Position numbers and translations under genes: made by a program. The notes under the pieces are model-generated. The model was not told the origin of the DNA, did not search any database, and saw nothing but the letters and a program-made list of their open reading frames with translations. DNA of 32,025 nt from Desulfobacteraceae bacterium (GTDB lineage Bacteria > Desulfobacterota > DSM-4660 > Desulfatiglandales > Desulfatiglandaceae). Positions 19,029-28,491 of this stretch are shown piece after piece. The stretch is from contig JADHXI010000019.1 in the NCBI GenBank assembly GCA_016783065.1, positions 1-32,025 on the forward strand, written 5' to 3'. The first letter of the stretch is position 1. Every line of letters starts with the position of its first letter.

Positions 19029-19371
19029 CTGCGATCTCCTGATTTCTTTGTTTTTTGCCGTTTTTTGAAGATTTTCATTTTTTTTGCTATATTTTTCCTC
19101 TCTTCCAACCGTCTCATTTTTGAAGGCAATTCAAGGCAAGGTTTTTGCATAGTTCATAACGTCTTGTTATTTTTCAAATTTTTTACGACCTATCCCGTCA
19201 ACTCCAGCCCCAGACATACACAAGAAAGAATTAGACTCATAATTTTTTTTTAATTTTTGGAAAAATAGACAAAAATTGACGACTAGGCCAGCTGGTTTGG
19301 GAGCTGTGGGCGTATTTGACTTCTCGTCCTGAAAAATTGTAAGGTCACGCATTCACATAAGGAGGTGTTCT

Positions 19372-20841
19372 ATGAAAATCAAAAACGGCGCTGAATATAT
19401 TGAAAGTCTGAGAAAGATAAAGCCGGTCATCTACTATAAAGGAGAAAGGATAGAAGACGTGACACGGCATCCTGCCACCGCCCCTCATGTCCGGGCGGCC
19501 GCCATGACTTATGCACTGGCAAGCGATGATGCGTATGGGGATGTCGCCACGGCCACTTCCCATCTGACGGGCAGGACAATCAGCCGGTTTACCCATGTCC
19601 ATCAAAATGTGGAGGACCTGATCAAAAAGGTCAAGCTGCTGCGAATTCTCGGTCAGAAGACCGGGACCTGTTTCCAGCGTTGTGTGGGATTTGACGGCAT
19701 AAACGCCGTATACTCTGTGGTATACGAGATCGATCAGAAATGCGGGACCGATTATTTTGAACGTTTCAAGCAATGGCTAATAACCATTCAGGATGAAAAT
19801 TTGATGGTGGTGGGTGCCATGACCGACCCGAAGGGGGACCGGTCAAAAGGCCCGGCTGACCAGCCGGACCCGGACCAATATGTCCGTATCGTAGAACGCC
19901 GTCCAGACGGGGTTGTCATTCGAGGCGCCAAACTCCACATGACCGGTGCGGTCAACTCCCACGAAATCCTGGTGATGCCCACGACTGCCATGGATGAGCG
20001 TTCAAAAGACTATGCAGTGGTCTGCGCCATTCCCGTTGATGCCCCCGGGATCACCATGATATTTGGTCGGCAGGCAAGTGATGATAGACGGGACAAATTG
20101 GAGCGGATCGATGTGGGCAAGCCTTCATTCGGCGCTGTGGGAGGTGAGGCCCTCATCGCCTTTGAAGACGTATTTGTTCCCAACGAACGGGTCTTTATGG
20201 ACGGAGAGACCGAATTCACCGGTTCTCTTGTGTACCGATTTGCCTCGCATCACCGAGCCAATTACGGGGCCTGCAAAACCGGTCTCATGGATGTGCTTAC
20301 CGGAGCCGTGAGCTACCTTGCCCAGATCCAGGGAACGGCCAAGGCCTCCCATGTTCGAGACAAGGTTACCGAGATGATTCACCTTTCCGAAACCCTTTAC
20401 TGCTCATCCATCGCCTGTTCCGCCGAGGGCTGGCCCACGCCATCGGGGGCCTATATGGTGGACACCATGCTGGCCAACGTCTGCAAACAGAATGTGACGC
20501 GATTCCACTTCGAGGTCGCCCGCCTGGCCCTGGACCTGGCCGGGGGCTTTATCGCCACATTACCCAGCCAGTATGACCTTGAAAGTGAGGAAGTGGGACA
20601 CCTGGTCAAAAAGTATTTCTCTGGAGTCAAAGATATTCCGACTGAGGAACGGATAAAGATAGCCCGTCTTATCGAGGCAATGACGGGAGGCACGGCCCTG
20701 GTGGAATCCATGCATGGGGCAGGGTCCCCCCAGGCCCAGAGAGTCATGATCTTTCGAGAGGGTGATCTGGGCAAGAAGATAAAGCTGGCCAAGGCCTTAC
20801 TGGGAATCCCTCAGAAGGAAAGGGCTCCTGAAAACGGCTAA
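19372..20841 (+). CDS. 4-hydroxybutyryl-CoA dehydratase / 4-hydroxyphenylacetate 3-hydroxylase family protein
   Basis: Full-length family match. GTCFQRCVGF (Cys-x3-Cys) and HHRANYGACKTG (His-x6-Cys) match the spacing of the AbfD 4Fe-4S ligands (C99, C103, H292, C299). Strong SD (aaggaggtg) before ATG. Confidence 0.85.
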   Translation: MKIKNGAEYIESLRKIKPVIYYKGERIEDVTRHPATAPHVRAAAMTYALASDDAYGDVATATSHLTGRTISRFTHVHQNVEDLIKKVKLLRILGQKTGTCFQRCVGFDGINAVYSVVYEIDQKCGTDYFERFKQWLITIQDENLMVVGAMTDPKGDRSKGPADQPDPDQYVRIVERRPDGVVIRGAKLHMTGAVNSHEILVMPTTAMDERSKDYAVVCAIPVDAPGITMIFGRQASDDRRDKLERIDVGKPSFGAVGGEALIAFEDVFVPNERVFMDGETEFTGSLVYRFASHHRANYGACKTGLMDVLTGAVSYLAQIQGTAKASHVRDKVTEMIHLSETLYCSSIACSAEGWPTPSGAYMVDTMLANVCKQNVTRFHFEVARLALDLAGGFIATLPSQYDLESEEVGHLVKKYFSGVKDIPTEERIKIARLIEAMTGGTALVESMHGAGSPQAQRVMIFREGDLGKKIKLAKALLGIPQKERAPENG

Positions 20842-21187
20842 AGCGGTCTCTAAGGCCTTCATTTTGCCCTTTTCAAAATATATTTTTCTGACAATTTTCC
20901 CTTGACAATACAGATATACTTCACTAAGAAATTTGTACCTATAACCACAAACAAATAACTTCAATGTTTTTATACAGTTACGCTATAGCTCCAAATACCA
21001 TACCCTTTCAAGCATTCGATCATGATTCAGTTGGTTTTTTTGCCCTCCTTGTCTGACCTGTAGTCAAGATGTTTTCTCTTCACCCAGGGGTGGAGAAAAT
21101 ATATACGCTAGACTTTTTGTCTTTTGTTAGTTAAGAATAAAGAAGTGCCATATGGGGTCTGTTTTCTTATTCGATCACGACCTTTTA

Positions 21188-21205
21188 TCTTATTAGGTAA
21201 TAAGA
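21188..21205. promoter_or_regulatory. Perfect inverted repeat, candidate operator
   Basis: TCTTATTA-GG-TAATAAGA, 8-bp perfect arms, about 100 bp upstream of the acyl-CoA synthetase start. Confidence 0.45.
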
Positions 21206-21304
21206 CCCCGCTCTCTATTCTCTCCAAGACAACAAGGATAGAGTCCCAAAGATCAATTGGTCCTCAGGACACCCAAAACCATTTATGAGGACGAGGTTTG
21301 AATC

Positions 21305-23230
21305 ATGATCGAAACCGCCAAGACCTTTCCACACATCCTCCTTTATAATGCGCAAAAATATGGTCACGATAAGGTAGCCATACGAGAGAAGGACTATGGG
21401 ATATGGCAGTCCTACTCGTGGCAGGACTATCTTGATCAGGCAAAGGACTTCGCCCTCGGCCTGGCCTCTCTCGGGTTCAAGAGAGGAGACAAAATGGCCA
21501 TTATCGGTGACAACAGACCCCAGCTATATTGGGGTATGGCCGCTGCCCAGTGCATGGGGGGAGTGCCTGTGCCGCTCTACCAGGATGCCATCGAAAAGGA
21601 ACTTCACTATATCCTGGATCATTCTGAGGCCCGATTTGCATTGGCCGAAGACCAGGAACAGTCGGATAAGCTGCTTGGTCTGAGAAAGGAGATCCCCAGG
21701 CTCGAATACATATTTTACGATGACCCAAAAGGGATGCGAAATTACACCGAGCCCTTTCTTTTGGCCTATGACCATGTTCAGGAGCTGGGCCGAAAATTCG
21801 GTGAAGAGAACCCCGAATTTTTTATGGACGAGATCAACAAGGGGCAACCGGATGACCTCGCCATCATCTGCTATACCTCCGGTACCACCGGTAATCCCAA
21901 AGGGGTTATGCTTTTGTACCGAGCAATTATAGACGCTGCCCAAGGCTTTATTGATTGGGATGGCGTTACCGAAAATGAAGAGGTGATGGCCTACCTTCCC
22001 ATGGCCTGGATCGGAGACCACGTCTTTTCTTACGGTGAGGCTATGGTCGCCGGATTTACGCCCAATTGCCCGGAAGACACTTCTACCGTGGTACACGACA
22101 TGAGAGAAATCGGGCCTACTTATATTTTCTGCCCGCCAAGAATCTGGGAGAATATGCTGACCCAGGTAATGATCAAGATGGAAGATGCGGCCTGGGTCAA
22201 GCGGAAGATGTTTCATTTCTTTTTGGATGTGGCAAATAGGGTGGAAAAACTGAGGATGGCCCATGAATCGATCCCAATCGGCCTAAGGTTCCTTTATCAA
22301 TTGGGCAGGTCTCTTGTTTATGCCCCTCTTTTGGATAACCTTGGCATGAAAAAAGTCCGCGCCGCCTATACTGCGGGGGAGGCGATCGGCCCGGAGATAT
22401 TTGAGTTTTTTCGGTCCTTGGGGATGAACTTGAAACAACTCTACGGCATGACCGAGAGTGCCGCCCTCATATCCCTTCAAAAAGATGGTGACATTGATTC
22501 TGAAACCGTGGGAACGCCTGCACCCGGGGTAGATATAAAGATCACCGAAATGGGCGAAGTCACATATAAAAGTCCGGGCAACTTTGTGGGATACTATAAA
22601 AACCCCGAGGCCACAGAGGAGACCCTTGAAGACGGTTATGTCCTTTCAGGCGATGCGGGATATATGACTGAGAAAGGACATCTCAAGATCATAGACCGGG
22701 CCAAGGATGTCAGCAGGTTGACCGACGGCACCCTTTTTGCGCCCAAGTACATCGAGAACAAGCTGAAATTCAGTCCCTATATCAAGGAGGCCGTGGCCCA
22801 TGGAAAGGATATGGACTATGTTTCTGCCTTTATTGATATCGATTACGGGGCCGTGGGGAACTGGGCCGAACGGAGACATATCCCCTATACAAGCTATACG
22901 GATCTTGCCCGAAAGCCCGAGGTCTATGATCTCATTTATGATGGGGTCATCCGTGTCAATAAGAGCCTGAGCCAGGATGAAAAACTTAGAGGAGCCCAGG
23001 TCAAGCGGTTTTTGTTGCTGCACAAGGAGCTTGATCCTGATGACGGCGAGATAACCCGAACAAGGAAGGTAAGAAGGGCGTTCGTTGCAGAAAAGTACGG
23101 CGCACTTATTGACGCGCTTTATACTGAAGCAAAAGACAGCATAGACGTTGACGCAACATTTACCTATGAAGATGGCAGGACGACTACAATGAAAGCCAGT
23201 CTCGGGATCCGCAACGCCGAGACTTTTTGA
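21305..23230 (+). CDS. AMP-dependent (long-chain-type) acyl-CoA synthetase
   Basis: IICYTSGTTGNPKGVMLLY AMP-binding motif, YGMTESAALIS, GDAGYMTEKGHLKIIDRAKD. Confidence 0.9.
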   Translation: MIETAKTFPHILLYNAQKYGHDKVAIREKDYGIWQSYSWQDYLDQAKDFALGLASLGFKRGDKMAIIGDNRPQLYWGMAAAQCMGGVPVPLYQDAIEKELHYILDHSEARFALAEDQEQSDKLLGLRKEIPRLEYIFYDDPKGMRNYTEPFLLAYDHVQELGRKFGEENPEFFMDEINKGQPDDLAIICYTSGTTGNPKGVMLLYRAIIDAAQGFIDWDGVTENEEVMAYLPMAWIGDHVFSYGEAMVAGFTPNCPEDTSTVVHDMREIGPTYIFCPPRIWENMLTQVMIKMEDAAWVKRKMFHFFLDVANRVEKLRMAHESIPIGLRFLYQLGRSLVYAPLLDNLGMKKVRAAYTAGEAIGPEIFEFFRSLGMNLKQLYGMTESAALISLQKDGDIDSETVGTPAPGVDIKITEMGEVTYKSPGNFVGYYKNPEATEETLEDGYVLSGDAGYMTEKGHLKIIDRAKDVSRLTDGTLFAPKYIENKLKFSPYIKEAVAHGKDMDYVSAFIDIDYGAVGNWAERRHIPYTSYTDLARKPEVYDLIYDGVIRVNKSLSQDEKLRGAQVKRFLLLHKELDPDDGEITRTRKVRRAFVAEKYGALIDALYTEAKDSIDVDATFTYEDGRTTTMKASLGIRNAETF

Positions 23231-23245
23231 TGGAGTTAATAGATT

Positions 23246-24031
23246 ATGAATCAAGAGACAGAGCCTTTACTCCGCGTAGAAGAGATAAGTATCACCTTTG
23301 GTGGCCTGAAGGCCCTGAACGGGGTCAGTCTGGAGGTTTATCCGGGAGAGGTCATGGCCATCATTGGGCCAAACGGCGCCGGCAAGACCACCATGCTGAA
23401 CGTCATCAACGGGGTCTATACCCCCGATGAGGGACGAATCTTCTTCGAGGGCAGGGAGAGGCCCCTCAAGATGAAACCTCACCATGTGGCTGCCATGGGG
23501 ATCTCCAGAACCTTTCAGAATCTGGCCCTCTTTAGGGGAATGACGACCCTGGGAAACATCCTTGTGGGCCGGAGCCAGAAGATGCATTCAAATTTCTTCT
23601 CCCAGGGTATCTACTGGGGATTGAGTGAGAAGGAAGAGGTTGAGCACCGAGAGGCGGTGGAGTGGATCATAGACTTCCTTGAGATCGAAAATATCCGCAA
23701 ACAGCCTGCTGGGATGTTGCCCTATGGTCTTCAAAAGAGGGTAGAGTTGGGACGCGCCTTGGCAGCGGAGCCCAAGCTCCTGCTCCTGGACGAGCCCATG
23801 GCCGGAATGAACCTGGAGGAAAAGGAGGATATTGCCCGCTTCGTCCTGGATGCAAATGAAGAATTGAACTACACCATCGCCCTGATCGAACATGATATGG
23901 GGGTGGTCATGGATATCTGCGACCGTATCGTGGTCCTAGATTTCGGCAACAAGATTGCCGAGGGTACTCCCGAGGAGATCAAGAAAAATCCAAAGGTAAT
24001 CCAGGCCTATCTTGGTACGGCGGGGGGTTAA
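23246..24031 (+). CDS. livG: Branched-chain amino acid-type ABC transporter ATP-binding protein
   Basis: Walker A GPNGAGKTTMLNVING, LLLLDEPMAGMN, LivG-type C terminus (GTPEEIKKNPKVIQAYLG). Confidence 0.9.
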   Translation: MNQETEPLLRVEEISITFGGLKALNGVSLEVYPGEVMAIIGPNGAGKTTMLNVINGVYTPDEGRIFFEGRERPLKMKPHHVAAMGISRTFQNLALFRGMTTLGNILVGRSQKMHSNFFSQGIYWGLSEKEEVEHREAVEWIIDFLEIENIRKQPAGMLPYGLQKRVELGRALAAEPKLLLLDEPMAGMNLEEKEDIARFVLDANEELNYTIALIEHDMGVVMDICDRIVVLDFGNKIAEGTPEEIKKNPKVIQAYLGTAGG

Positions 24032-24036
24032 GATTT

Positions 24037-24076
24037 GGAGTATTGGAGTATTGGAGTAATGGAGTATTGGAGAGAT
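24037..24076. repeat. Short 8-bp tandem repeat in the livG-livH gap
   Basis: ggagtatt ggagtatt ggagtaat ggagtatt ggagagat, five units with small drift. Confidence 0.85.
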
Positions 24077-24127
24077 GAGAGTAATCAATGGGTTCACAAC
24101 TTCCAAGCTGCGGTAAGGAGTTAACGT

Positions 24128-25006
24128 ATGACCTTTTTCTTTGAAGTATTGATCAGCGGGCTCTTGGTGGGTGTCATGTATTCCCTTGTGGCCATGGGGT
24201 TCGCCCTTATCTACAAGGCGTCGGGTGTCTTCAATTTTGCCCAGGGGGATATGAGCCTGCTGGCTGGGCTTGCCCTGGTGGGGTTCCTAACAGTGATGCC
24301 ACTTTGGCTTGCCCTTTTATGTACGTTTGCCGTCATGACGATCCTCGCATACGGTACCGTGTTTATTATCTTCCGGCCCCTGGTGGCCCGCCCGCCCCTT
24401 ATCCTCTTTATGGCGGCCATTGGTCTCTCGTTTCTGATACAGGGCATTGGACAGGCAATCTGGGGCACGGACGCCAAAGGGCTTAATATCGGAATCCCTG
24501 AGATTTCTTTTGAAATTAGTGGCATATACCTCAACACCTTTGACTTAACCTTTGGGGGTGTTGCGACGGCGCTGGTGGCCGGTCTTGTCTGGTTTTTTCA
24601 AAAAACTCGGACTGGGCGGGCCCTGCGTGCAGTCGCTGATGACCACGAGGCCGCCCTTTCCGTGGGGATCCCGCTCCTCAGGGCCTGGGCCGTGACCTGG
24701 GTCATCGCCGGGATCGTGGCCACGGTGGCGGGCGTGGCATGGGGATCGCGCCTGGGGGTCCAGTTCAGCTTGTCTCTTATTGCCTTAAAGGCCCTGCCTG
24801 TCCTTATCCTGGGCGGTATTGACAGCATCCTGGGCGCCATCCTGGCAGGCCTTTTGATTGGAGCCAGCGAGAACCTGGCAGAGGTCTTTATTGGCCCCTA
24901 TGTGGGCGGCGGAATTCAGACCTTTTTCCCATACTTGGTGGCATTAATTGTCCTCTGGTTCAAGCCCTACGGTATGTTCGGTAAAGAGATCATAGAAAGG
25001 GTTTAA
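24128..25006 (+). CDS. livH: Branched-chain amino acid-type ABC transporter permease
   Basis: LivH-type permease: VLISGLLVGVMYSLVAMGFALIYKASGVFNFAQGDM, GGIDSILGAILAGLLIG. Confidence 0.9.
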   Translation: MTFFFEVLISGLLVGVMYSLVAMGFALIYKASGVFNFAQGDMSLLAGLALVGFLTVMPLWLALLCTFAVMTILAYGTVFIIFRPLVARPPLILFMAAIGLSFLIQGIGQAIWGTDAKGLNIGIPEISFEISGIYLNTFDLTFGGVATALVAGLVWFFQKTRTGRALRAVADDHEAALSVGIPLLRAWAVTWVIAGIVATVAGVAWGSRLGVQFSLSLIALKALPVLILGGIDSILGAILAGLLIGASENLAEVFIGPYVGGGIQTFFPYLVALIVLWFKPYGMFGKEIIERV

Positions 25007-25009
25007 GGT

Positions 25010-26068
25010 ATGTTTTATCGAGAATGCGGCGTCTTGAAGGAGACCTATGCCAAAGACATGGCCATTTTCCCCATCCCTCTTGACAGGTGGGGCCTTGGTG
25101 TCATGCTGGTCCTGGCCTTTGTTGTCATCCCCTTCACAGCCAGCGATTACTGGCTCAGCAGCATCATGCTCCCCTTTTACTGCTTCTCCCTGGCGGCCCT
25201 CGGCCTCAACTTTTTGACAGGATACGCCGGCCAGGTCTCAATCGGTCATGCCGCCTTTATGGCTGTTGGGGCCTATTCCTCGCTGATCCTTTACGGTCGG
25301 TACGGGGTCCCTCTCCCTTTGAGCATATTCGGTGGCGGTATCTTTGCATCGGCCGCGGGGACCATCTTTGGCATCCCCTCCCTCAGGATCAAGGGGTTTT
25401 ATCTGGCGGTTTCCACCCTTGCGGCCCAGTTTATCATCGAATGGGTCCTTACCCACTGGCAATGGGTCAGCGGAGGTGTCTTTGGCACCATCGATGCCCC
25501 GGACATGTATATATTCGGGTGGATCATCGATACACCCGTAAAGAAATACTATCTGGTCCTGTGTGTCTTAACCTTGCTTACTGTGTTCGGAAAGAACCTG
25601 GTGAGGGGGCAGTTGGGTCGTAACTGGACGGCAATCCGGGACATGGACGTGGCCGCCGAGATCATTGGCGTATCCCTGTTTCGTAACAAATTGATTGCCT
25701 TTGCCGTGAGTTCCTTCTATGCGGGGGTTGCCGGTTCCCTGATAACCTTTACCTATTACTTGGCCGCAAATATTGAGGAGTTCAACCTGTTTCTCTCTTT
25801 TCACCTCCTGGGGATGATCATCATAGGCGGAATGGGGACGGTCCTGGGTTCATTCTTTGGGGCCGGCTTTATGACCCTGCTCCCCATCTTTATCAATCAG
25901 ACGCTATTGACCATCATGGAGAGGGTGCCCTCAGATATTCGTGCCAATAGTGAGGCGATCGTCTTTGGCGGGCTTATTGTATTCTTCCTCATTGTCGAGC
26001 CTTATGGCATGGCCAGGCTCTGGCAGACCATTAAGGAAAAGATGCGTCTGTGGCCATTTCCATATTAG
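25010..26068 (+). CDS. livM: Branched-chain amino acid-type ABC transporter permease
   Basis: LivM-type: LALGLNFLTGYAGQVSIGHAAFMAVGAYSS-like region, GGMGTVLGSFFGAGFMTLLP. Confidence 0.9.
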   Translation: MFYRECGVLKETYAKDMAIFPIPLDRWGLGVMLVLAFVVIPFTASDYWLSSIMLPFYCFSLAALGLNFLTGYAGQVSIGHAAFMAVGAYSSLILYGRYGVPLPLSIFGGGIFASAAGTIFGIPSLRIKGFYLAVSTLAAQFIIEWVLTHWQWVSGGVFGTIDAPDMYIFGWIIDTPVKKYYLVLCVLTLLTVFGKNLVRGQLGRNWTAIRDMDVAAEIIGVSLFRNKLIAFAVSSFYAGVAGSLITFTYYLAANIEEFNLFLSFHLLGMIIIGGMGTVLGSFFGAGFMTLLPIFINQTLLTIMERVPSDIRANSEAIVFGGLIVFFLIVEPYGMARLWQTIKEKMRLWPFPY

Positions 26069-26075
26069 ATAAGCG

Positions 26076-26110
26076 ATTAACTAATAACTAATAACCAATA
26101 ACGATTAACT
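26076..26110. repeat. Short 7-bp tandem repeat in the livM-livK gap
   Basis: attaact aataact aataacc aataacg attaact, five contiguous heptamers. Confidence 0.85.
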
Positions 26111-26159
26111 AATTCTTGGGGAGGTCTTGTTCAACCACAAACTTTTGAAAAAGGAGGAG

Positions 26160-27497
26160 ATGAACATGGGACGTAAATTGATTTTTGGTTTTTTTGCTAT
26201 TGTTCTTGCAGTGAGTTTTGTCTTTATTTCAGGGCAGGCAATGGCCGCCGAGAAAAAGAAGGCGGGACCCACCCAGTTTTTCGGCATCCTGATCTACCGG
26301 ACCGGGCCGTTTGCTGCCGGCGGGAGCGGGATCGGCAGCGGCTGGGAGGACTTTATGGAACTCAGAAACATGCAGGGTGGCGTCAACGGCATCAAATACA
26401 GCTGGGAGGAGTGCGAAACCGCCTATAACACCGCTCGCGGGGTTGAGTGTTATGAACGGTTAAAGGACAAAATGGTCCTTGTCCACCCCCTGAGCACAGG
26501 AATCACCTATGCCCTGATTCCCCGGGGCACCAAGGAACACAAGGTGGTAGTTTCCTCCGGGTATGGCAGGGCCGATGCCTCTGACGGATGCGTCTTCCCC
26601 TGGGTCTTTACCACACCCACCAATTACTGGTCCCAGAATTCGGCCAAGATCAAGTTTATCGGGAAGCAGATGGGGGGCATGGACAAACTCAAGGGGTTAA
26701 AGATCGCCAACCTCTATATCGATATCCCTTACGGACAGGAAACCAAGCCCATGCTGGACGCCCTTGGCAAGAAGTTCGGATTTACCGTAAGACACTTCCC
26801 CGTGCCCTGGCCCGGGATTGACCAGAAGGCCCAGTGGTTGGATATCGTCAGGAGATACAAGGCCGACTGGGTCATCAACCGGAACTGGGGCGTCTCCTGC
26901 ACCGTACCGCTAAAAGAGGCCGCCAGGCTCGGTTTTCCGGGCAACCGCATCTTGGGTGTCTGGTGGTGCGGGTCTGAAGAGGACGTGCTCCCGGCAGGGC
27001 CGGCAGCCAAGGGCTACTACACGGCCAACTGGCACGGGGTGGGGAGAAACTTTCCCCTGATCCAGGAGATCATTGACAAGGTCTATGGCAAAATGAAGGG
27101 GCATATCTCCTTCACCCGTGTGGGTACGGTATATTGGAATAGGGGGGTCTATACCGCTGTCATAAACGAAGAGGCCATGCGTACTGCTCACAAGAAGTTC
27201 GGGGTGAAAGTGCTGACAGGCGATGAGATGCGCTGGGGCATGGAAAACCTCAACATAACAGCAGAAAGGATCAAAGAGATCGGACTGGAAGGTTTCATGG
27301 CTCCCATCAAGACTTCCTGTGAAAACCACGAGGGAGGAAAGACGGTCCTGTTCCAGCAGTGGGACGGTAATAAGTGGGTGAAGGTGGACGAAATAGCACC
27401 TATGACGGACTTTGTTTGGAAGAGGATAAAGGCTTCAGCCGCAAAGTACGCCAAAGAAAAGGGGATCACTCCGAGAGATTGTTCAAAAGTGGATTGA
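26160..27497 (+). CDS. ABC transporter substrate-binding protein (LivK-like)
   Basis: Signal peptide MGRKLIFGFFAIVLAVSFVFISGQAMA followed by a periplasmic binding protein fold between liv genes; SD aaggaggag before ATG 26160. Confidence 0.85.
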   Translation: MNMGRKLIFGFFAIVLAVSFVFISGQAMAAEKKKAGPTQFFGILIYRTGPFAAGGSGIGSGWEDFMELRNMQGGVNGIKYSWEECETAYNTARGVECYERLKDKMVLVHPLSTGITYALIPRGTKEHKVVVSSGYGRADASDGCVFPWVFTTPTNYWSQNSAKIKFIGKQMGGMDKLKGLKIANLYIDIPYGQETKPMLDALGKKFGFTVRHFPVPWPGIDQKAQWLDIVRRYKADWVINRNWGVSCTVPLKEAARLGFPGNRILGVWWCGSEEDVLPAGPAAKGYYTANWHGVGRNFPLIQEIIDKVYGKMKGHISFTRVGTVYWNRGVYTAVINEEAMRTAHKKFGVKVLTGDEMRWGMENLNITAERIKEIGLEGFMAPIKTSCENHEGGKTVLFQQWDGNKWVKVDEIAPMTDFVWKRIKASAAKYAKEKGITPRDCSKVD

Positions 27498-27533
27498 TCC
27501 TTAAGAGATATCATGCGCAAAGGGGGGGCCTTT

Positions 27534-27550
27534 CAGTGGGTCCCCCACTG
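27534..27550 (+). terminator. Hairpin in the livK-livF gap, possible attenuator or mRNA-processing element
   Basis: CAGTGGG-TCC-CCCACTG, a perfect 7-bp GC-rich stem followed by CATTTT. Confidence 0.4.
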
Positions 27551-27606
27551 CATTTTAACCCTTGTCCGTGAAAAAACGCAGGACAAGAAGAAAGGTATGT
27601 GCGAGA

Positions 27607-28416
27607 ATGGAGCAGGCATCTTTACTTAAGGTCAACAACATCGAGGTCATATACGAACATGTTATCCTGGTCCTCAAGGGGGTCTCCCTTGAGGTACCTC
27701 ACGGGAGCATCGTATCTCTCCTCGGGGCCAATGGCGCCGGCAAGACCACTACCCTGAAGGCCATTTCGAACCTGGTCAAGGCGGAACGGGGTGAGGTGAC
27801 CAAAGGTACCGTTGAATTTGAAGGAAAACGCATTGACAAGATGTATGCTCCCCAGGTGGTCAAGTTGGGCGTCATCCAGATAATGGAAGGGAGACGCACC
27901 TTTGAACACCTCACCGTAGAGGATGATCTCCTCACTGGGGCATACACGCGAGGTCACGACTACAAGGGGATCAAAGAGGCACTGAAGATGGTCTATGACT
28001 ACTTTCCCCGGCTTGTGGATCGCCGAACCGCAAAGACCGGATACATCTCCGGCGGTGAGATGCAGATGTGTGCCATTGGTAGGGCACTCATGGCCAAACC
28101 CAAGCTGATGCTCTTGGATGAACCCTCCATGGGTCTTGCGCCACTATTAGTTGAGGAGATCTTCGAGATCATCGTCCGCCTCAACAAAGAGGAAAATGTT
28201 GCGATGCTCTTAGCAGAGCAGAATGCGGCCATGGCCCTTCAGTATGCCCACTATGGCTACATCATGGAAAATGGCCGGGTAGTCCTTGACGGTGATTCCG
28301 AGACCCTCAAGGACAATGCAGACGTAAGGGAATTTTATTTAGGGCTGACAGAGATCGGAAAGAAAAGCTACCGGGATGTAAAGCATTACAAGAGGAGAAA
28401 GAGGTGGCTGGCCTGA
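27607..28416 (+). CDS. livF: Branched-chain amino acid-type ABC transporter ATP-binding protein
   Basis: LLGANGAGKTTTLKAISNLV, MLLDEPSMGLAPLLVEEIF, MLLAEQNAAMAL. Confidence 0.9.
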   Translation: MEQASLLKVNNIEVIYEHVILVLKGVSLEVPHGSIVSLLGANGAGKTTTLKAISNLVKAERGEVTKGTVEFEGKRIDKMYAPQVVKLGVIQIMEGRRTFEHLTVEDDLLTGAYTRGHDYKGIKEALKMVYDYFPRLVDRRTAKTGYISGGEMQMCAIGRALMAKPKLMLLDEPSMGLAPLLVEEIFEIIVRLNKEENVAMLLAEQNAAMALQYAHYGYIMENGRVVLDGDSETLKDNADVREFYLGLTEIGKKSYRDVKHYKRRKRWLA

Positions 28417-28491
28417 TGTAGTCCAGTTTCAAGCACCTGAGCACGTCCTTAACTCCCACCGCATCCACCCCACCTTCGGACCAACGGAACG

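Noticed and set aside
20902-20930. Sigma70-like promoter TTGACA-n17-TAAGAA
   Set aside because: The -35 is perfect but the -10 is weak and it lies about 400 bp from the next gene; not strong enough to list.
21524-22264. 246-aa minus-strand ORF
   Set aside because: Antisense to the acyl-CoA synthetase, which has clear AMP-binding motifs; no support for coding.
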